From the NCBI GenBank assembly GCA_001650955.1, contig LXYP01000021.1:62001-126000 (forward strand): DNA of 64,000 nt. The letters run 5' to 3'. Of the stretch, positions 61,854 to 64,000 are shown in pieces (the first letter of the stretch is position 1; each line of letters starts with the position of its first letter). Origin of the DNA: Sphingomonadales bacterium EhC05. GTDB taxonomy: Bacteria > Pseudomonadota > Alphaproteobacteria > Sphingomonadales > Sphingomonadaceae. Under the pieces are notes generated by a model. It saw only the letters and a program-made list of their open reading frames with translations, made no database searches and had not been told where the DNA came from. Position numbers and translations under genes: made by a program.

Positions 61854-62885
61854 CTATGCGCTTTGAGCCGCTTTCGCAACCATCTGCTTGCTGGCCTTGA
61901 GATGTTCACGCCAAGCGATGAACAGGCCGGAACCAATGATGATCGGGGCGCCAATCCAGATTGACAGGCCGGGATATTGACCAAAGACCGCAATCCCAAA
62001 GAAAGTGGCCCAGATCAGCGCGGTATAGTCCATCGGGACGATGGTCGAGACTGGCGCAAGGCGTAGCGACTGGGTGATGGCGAGTTGGCCGAGCGCGCCA
62101 AATATCCCGATGCCGAACAAATAACCCCAGGTTTTCGCATCATGCCCACCACCATAGAAATAGGCGCAGACCGCGAGCGCGGGCAGCGTGTAGACGGAAA
62201 ACCAGAAGATCGTGACGATGCTCGTTTCGGTGCGGCCAAGCATCCGGATCACCAGCGTGACCGAAGCGGTGACCAATGCGCCGATCAAAGCAATTGCGGC
62301 ACCAAAGGCTGGGATTAGACTGCCGCCGGGCTGGACGACAATCAACACGCCGATAAAGCCAAGCAGGATCGCCGACCAGCGCTGAATGCCAACCCGTTCC
62401 CGCAGGATCAGGGCTGCAAAAACCGTCGCAAATATCGGCACGGTAAAACTGATCGTCGTCGCGTCGGCGAGCGGCAGCAAGGTCATCGCCCAGAAATTGA
62501 GACCCATGGCGAATATCCCAAGCACCGACCGCAAGATGTGCAATTTATGTTTGTCAGACTGGATCGCGGGCCAACCCGCCGCGCTGCGCCAGATCAGGAA
62601 ACAGATCAGCGGCATGGCAGTCAGTTGACGGTAAAACAGGCTCTCGGTGACGTGCACCCCCTGTTCGCCCGCGAGCTTGACAAAGGTGAACATGACCCCG
62701 AGCGACAGCATTGCCGCCAGTCGGGTCACGATACCCGAGAGCGGCTGGTTTTGCGCAATCTGCTCGGCATCCTTCCGGGCTGCTGCTAATGTCTGCGGTT
62801 TCGCGATGATGGTTTTCCTGTCTCGCAGCCGGAATAAGCAGCGTGACAATCCAGTCAATTGAATTTCGCGCAGCCATGCTTGCAT
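61854..62885 (-). CDS. DMT-superfamily (EamA) permease
   Basis: 343 residues from ATG 62885. The real start is uncertain because no ribosome site is evident, and the first ~45 residues are not conserved-looking. About ten membrane helices in two EamA repeats (ISFTVPIFATVFAALILRERVG; VPMDYTALIWATFFGIAVFGQ, cited in part). DMT permeases export or import small metabolites or amino acids. First gene of a two-gene operon with the amidohydrolase; a link in substrate is possible but unproven. Confidence 0.88.
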   Translation of the reverse strand: MQAWLREIQLTGLSRCLFRLRDRKTIIAKPQTLAAARKDAEQIAQNQPLSGIVTRLAAMLSLGVMFTFVKLAGEQGVHVTESLFYRQLTAMPLICFLIWRSAAGWPAIQSDKHKLHILRSVLGIFAMGLNFWAMTLLPLADATTISFTVPIFATVFAALILRERVGIQRWSAILLGFIGVLIVVQPGGSLIPAFGAAIALIGALVTASVTLVIRMLGRTETSIVTIFWFSVYTLPALAVCAYFYGGGHDAKTWGYLFGIGIFGALGQLAITQSLRLAPVSTIVPMDYTALIWATFFGIAVFGQYPGLSIWIGAPIIIGSGLFIAWREHLKASKQMVAKAAQSA

Positions 62886-63008
62886 TTGATAGGGGCTTGC
62901 CCGTTGCAAGGGCTTCTGCGGTGATTTATAGAGATTGGGAATTTCTCGCGATCGATAGCGAGTCCCAGAAATTTGCCTTTTATGAGAATATTGTCAGGAG
63001 CCGAACCC

Positions 63009-64000
63009 ATGTTGGACACAACCACCAATCCGAATGACCCCCTTGTCGAAGAAGTTGCTGAATTGGTTGCGCGCTCGCGCGCGGCGCAGGCGCAGATCGA
63101 GAATTACACGCAGGAACAGGTTGATGAGTTGATCCGTGCGATGGTCTGGGCTGTGGCCGAGGAATCAGTGGCAGAGAAAATTGCGCAACATACGTTGGAA
63201 GAAACCCAGCTCGGCAATTATGACGGCAAATATCTGAAGATTTTCCGGAAAACCCGAGCGACATTATTTGATATCATCAATGACAAGTCGGTCGGCGTTC
63301 TGGAGGAAGATCACGAGCGCAATATTGTGAAAATTGCCAAGCCTGTCGGCGTTATCGGCGCTTTGTCACCGTCTACCAATCCAGAAGCGACGCCGGTTAT
63401 CAAGGCGATTTCAGCAGTGAAGGGGCGCAACTCGATCATCGTTGCACCGCATCCACGCGCCAAATTGACCAATAAGATGATCTGTGATCTCATGCGTGAC
63501 GCAATCGTAAAAATGGGCGCGCCTGCTGATCTGGTACTGAGCATCGACGTGCCTTCGGTTGAAAAAACCAATGAATTGATGCGCCAATGTGATCGCGTTC
63601 TCGCGACCGGTGGCGGTGCAATGGTAACGGCGGCTTATTCCAGCGGGACGCCTGCTCTGGGCGTTGGTGTTGGTAATGCAGTGATCACGGTGGATGAAAC
63701 CGCTGACCTGGAAGATGCCGCTGAAAAAATCCGGATCTCCAAAACGCTTGATCTTGCCGCAAGCTGTTCTTCGGATAACAGCGTTATCCTGGTCGATGCA
63801 ATCTATGACGATATGCTCGAAAAGCTGAAGCATCAGGGCGGCTATTTGGTCAATGCAGAAGAGAAACAGAAATTGCAGGACGCGCTGTGGCCTGATGGTC
63901 GTTTCAACACCGCGATCGTCGCCCAACCCGCTGAGAAAATCGCTGGAATGGCTGGATTTAATCTGCCCGAAGGGCGCACATTCTTCATGGTTCCAGAGAC
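63009..64000 (+). CDS. Acylating aldehyde dehydrogenase (sulfoacetaldehyde/acetaldehyde type), 3' end cut
   Basis: About 330 residues from ATG 63009 (AGGAG at 62996-63000), open to the right edge. The catalytic Cys is C253 in LAASCSSDNSVI, and the pattern PVGVIGALSPSTNPEATPVIKAI and RVLATGGGAMVTAAY (cited in part) fits acylating aldehyde dehydrogenases (EutE, AdhE N-domain, sulfoacetaldehyde dehydrogenase SauS). It converts an aldehyde plus CoA and NAD(P) to an acyl-CoA. The long C-terminal part of such proteins (450-500 residues) would lie outside. It is divergent from the permease operon across ~123 bases. Confidence 0.88.
   Translation, partial: MLDTTTNPNDPLVEEVAELVARSRAAQAQIENYTQEQVDELIRAMVWAVAEESVAEKIAQHTLEETQLGNYDGKYLKIFRKTRATLFDIINDKSVGVLEEDHERNIVKIAKPVGVIGALSPSTNPEATPVIKAISAVKGRNSIIVAPHPRAKLTNKMICDLMRDAIVKMGAPADLVLSIDVPSVEKTNELMRQCDRVLATGGGAMVTAAYSSGTPALGVGVGNAVITVDETADLEDAAEKIRISKTLDLAASCSSDNSVILVDAIYDDMLEKLKHQGGYLVNAEEKQKLQDALWPDGRFNTAIVAQPAEKIAGMAGFNLPEGRTFFMVPE

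Overview
The window looks like a chromosomal segment of a sphingomonad-type alphaproteobacterium (Sphingomonadales, possibly a marine or freshwater genus close to Sphingopyxis or Parasphingorhabdus). The reasons are the TonB-dependent receptor with the typical KREESLQEVPLAVTA plug start, a CYP153-like P450 with its ferredoxin, two carotenoid/stilbene cleavage oxygenases, a group III truncated globin under an NsrR-type repressor, and moderate GC. The genus is an inference. No rRNA, tRNA, CRISPR array or complete insertion sequence was recognised.

Region 1 (1-16305) is a compact flagellar block: fliE(partial)-F-G-H-I-J-K-L-M-N-O-P-Q-R-flhB-fliD-fliS, all on the plus strand and mostly translationally coupled. 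It ends against a convergent, receiver-less sigma-54 activator and a winged-helix gene. The activator has two strong hairpins in its leader. The export apparatus, C-ring, MS-ring, filament cap and flagellin chaperone are present. Hook and rod genes, flhA and flagellin must lie elsewhere. FliM lacks the usual N-terminal CheY-binding motif.

Region 2 (16306-33840) starts with about 1.1 kb of AT-rich, apparently gene-free DNA and a carotenoid oxygenase gene. Then comes the most unusual locus of the window: a two-partner-secretion outer-membrane transporter, a 3073-residue glycine-rich exoprotein, and, coupled to it by a one-base stop/start overlap, a 1027-residue secreted CHAT-domain (caspase-like) protein with a TPR-like region. 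Eight bases after the CHAT stop codon lies a sharply truncated 1-Cys peroxiredoxin gene, which looks like a recombination scar at the right edge of this locus.

Region 3 (34129-49133) is a catabolic and accessory patchwork. It holds a TetR regulator - TonB receptor - carotenoid oxygenase unit with a 38-bp dyad in front of the receptor, an orphan Stealth phosphotransferase, a zinc alcohol dehydrogenase divergent from an ATP-grasp protein with a 43-bp dyad between them, a GMC oxidoreductase, and two small proteins (a SnoaL-like one and a Glyoxalase_8-like one). It continues with the CYP153/ferredoxin pair and an NsrR-controlled nitric-oxide-response module.

Region 4 (49396-64000) has an M24 peptidase, an overlapping pair of acyl-CoA dehydrogenases with a TetR regulator, a TetR-flanked NTF2-like protein, and a copper-resistance cluster (copA-copB divergent from csoR and a DUF411 protein, with a CsoR-type palindrome between). 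It ends with an HD-GYP phosphodiesterase, a DMT permease plus secreted amidohydrolase operon, and the start of an acylating aldehyde dehydrogenase that runs off the right edge.
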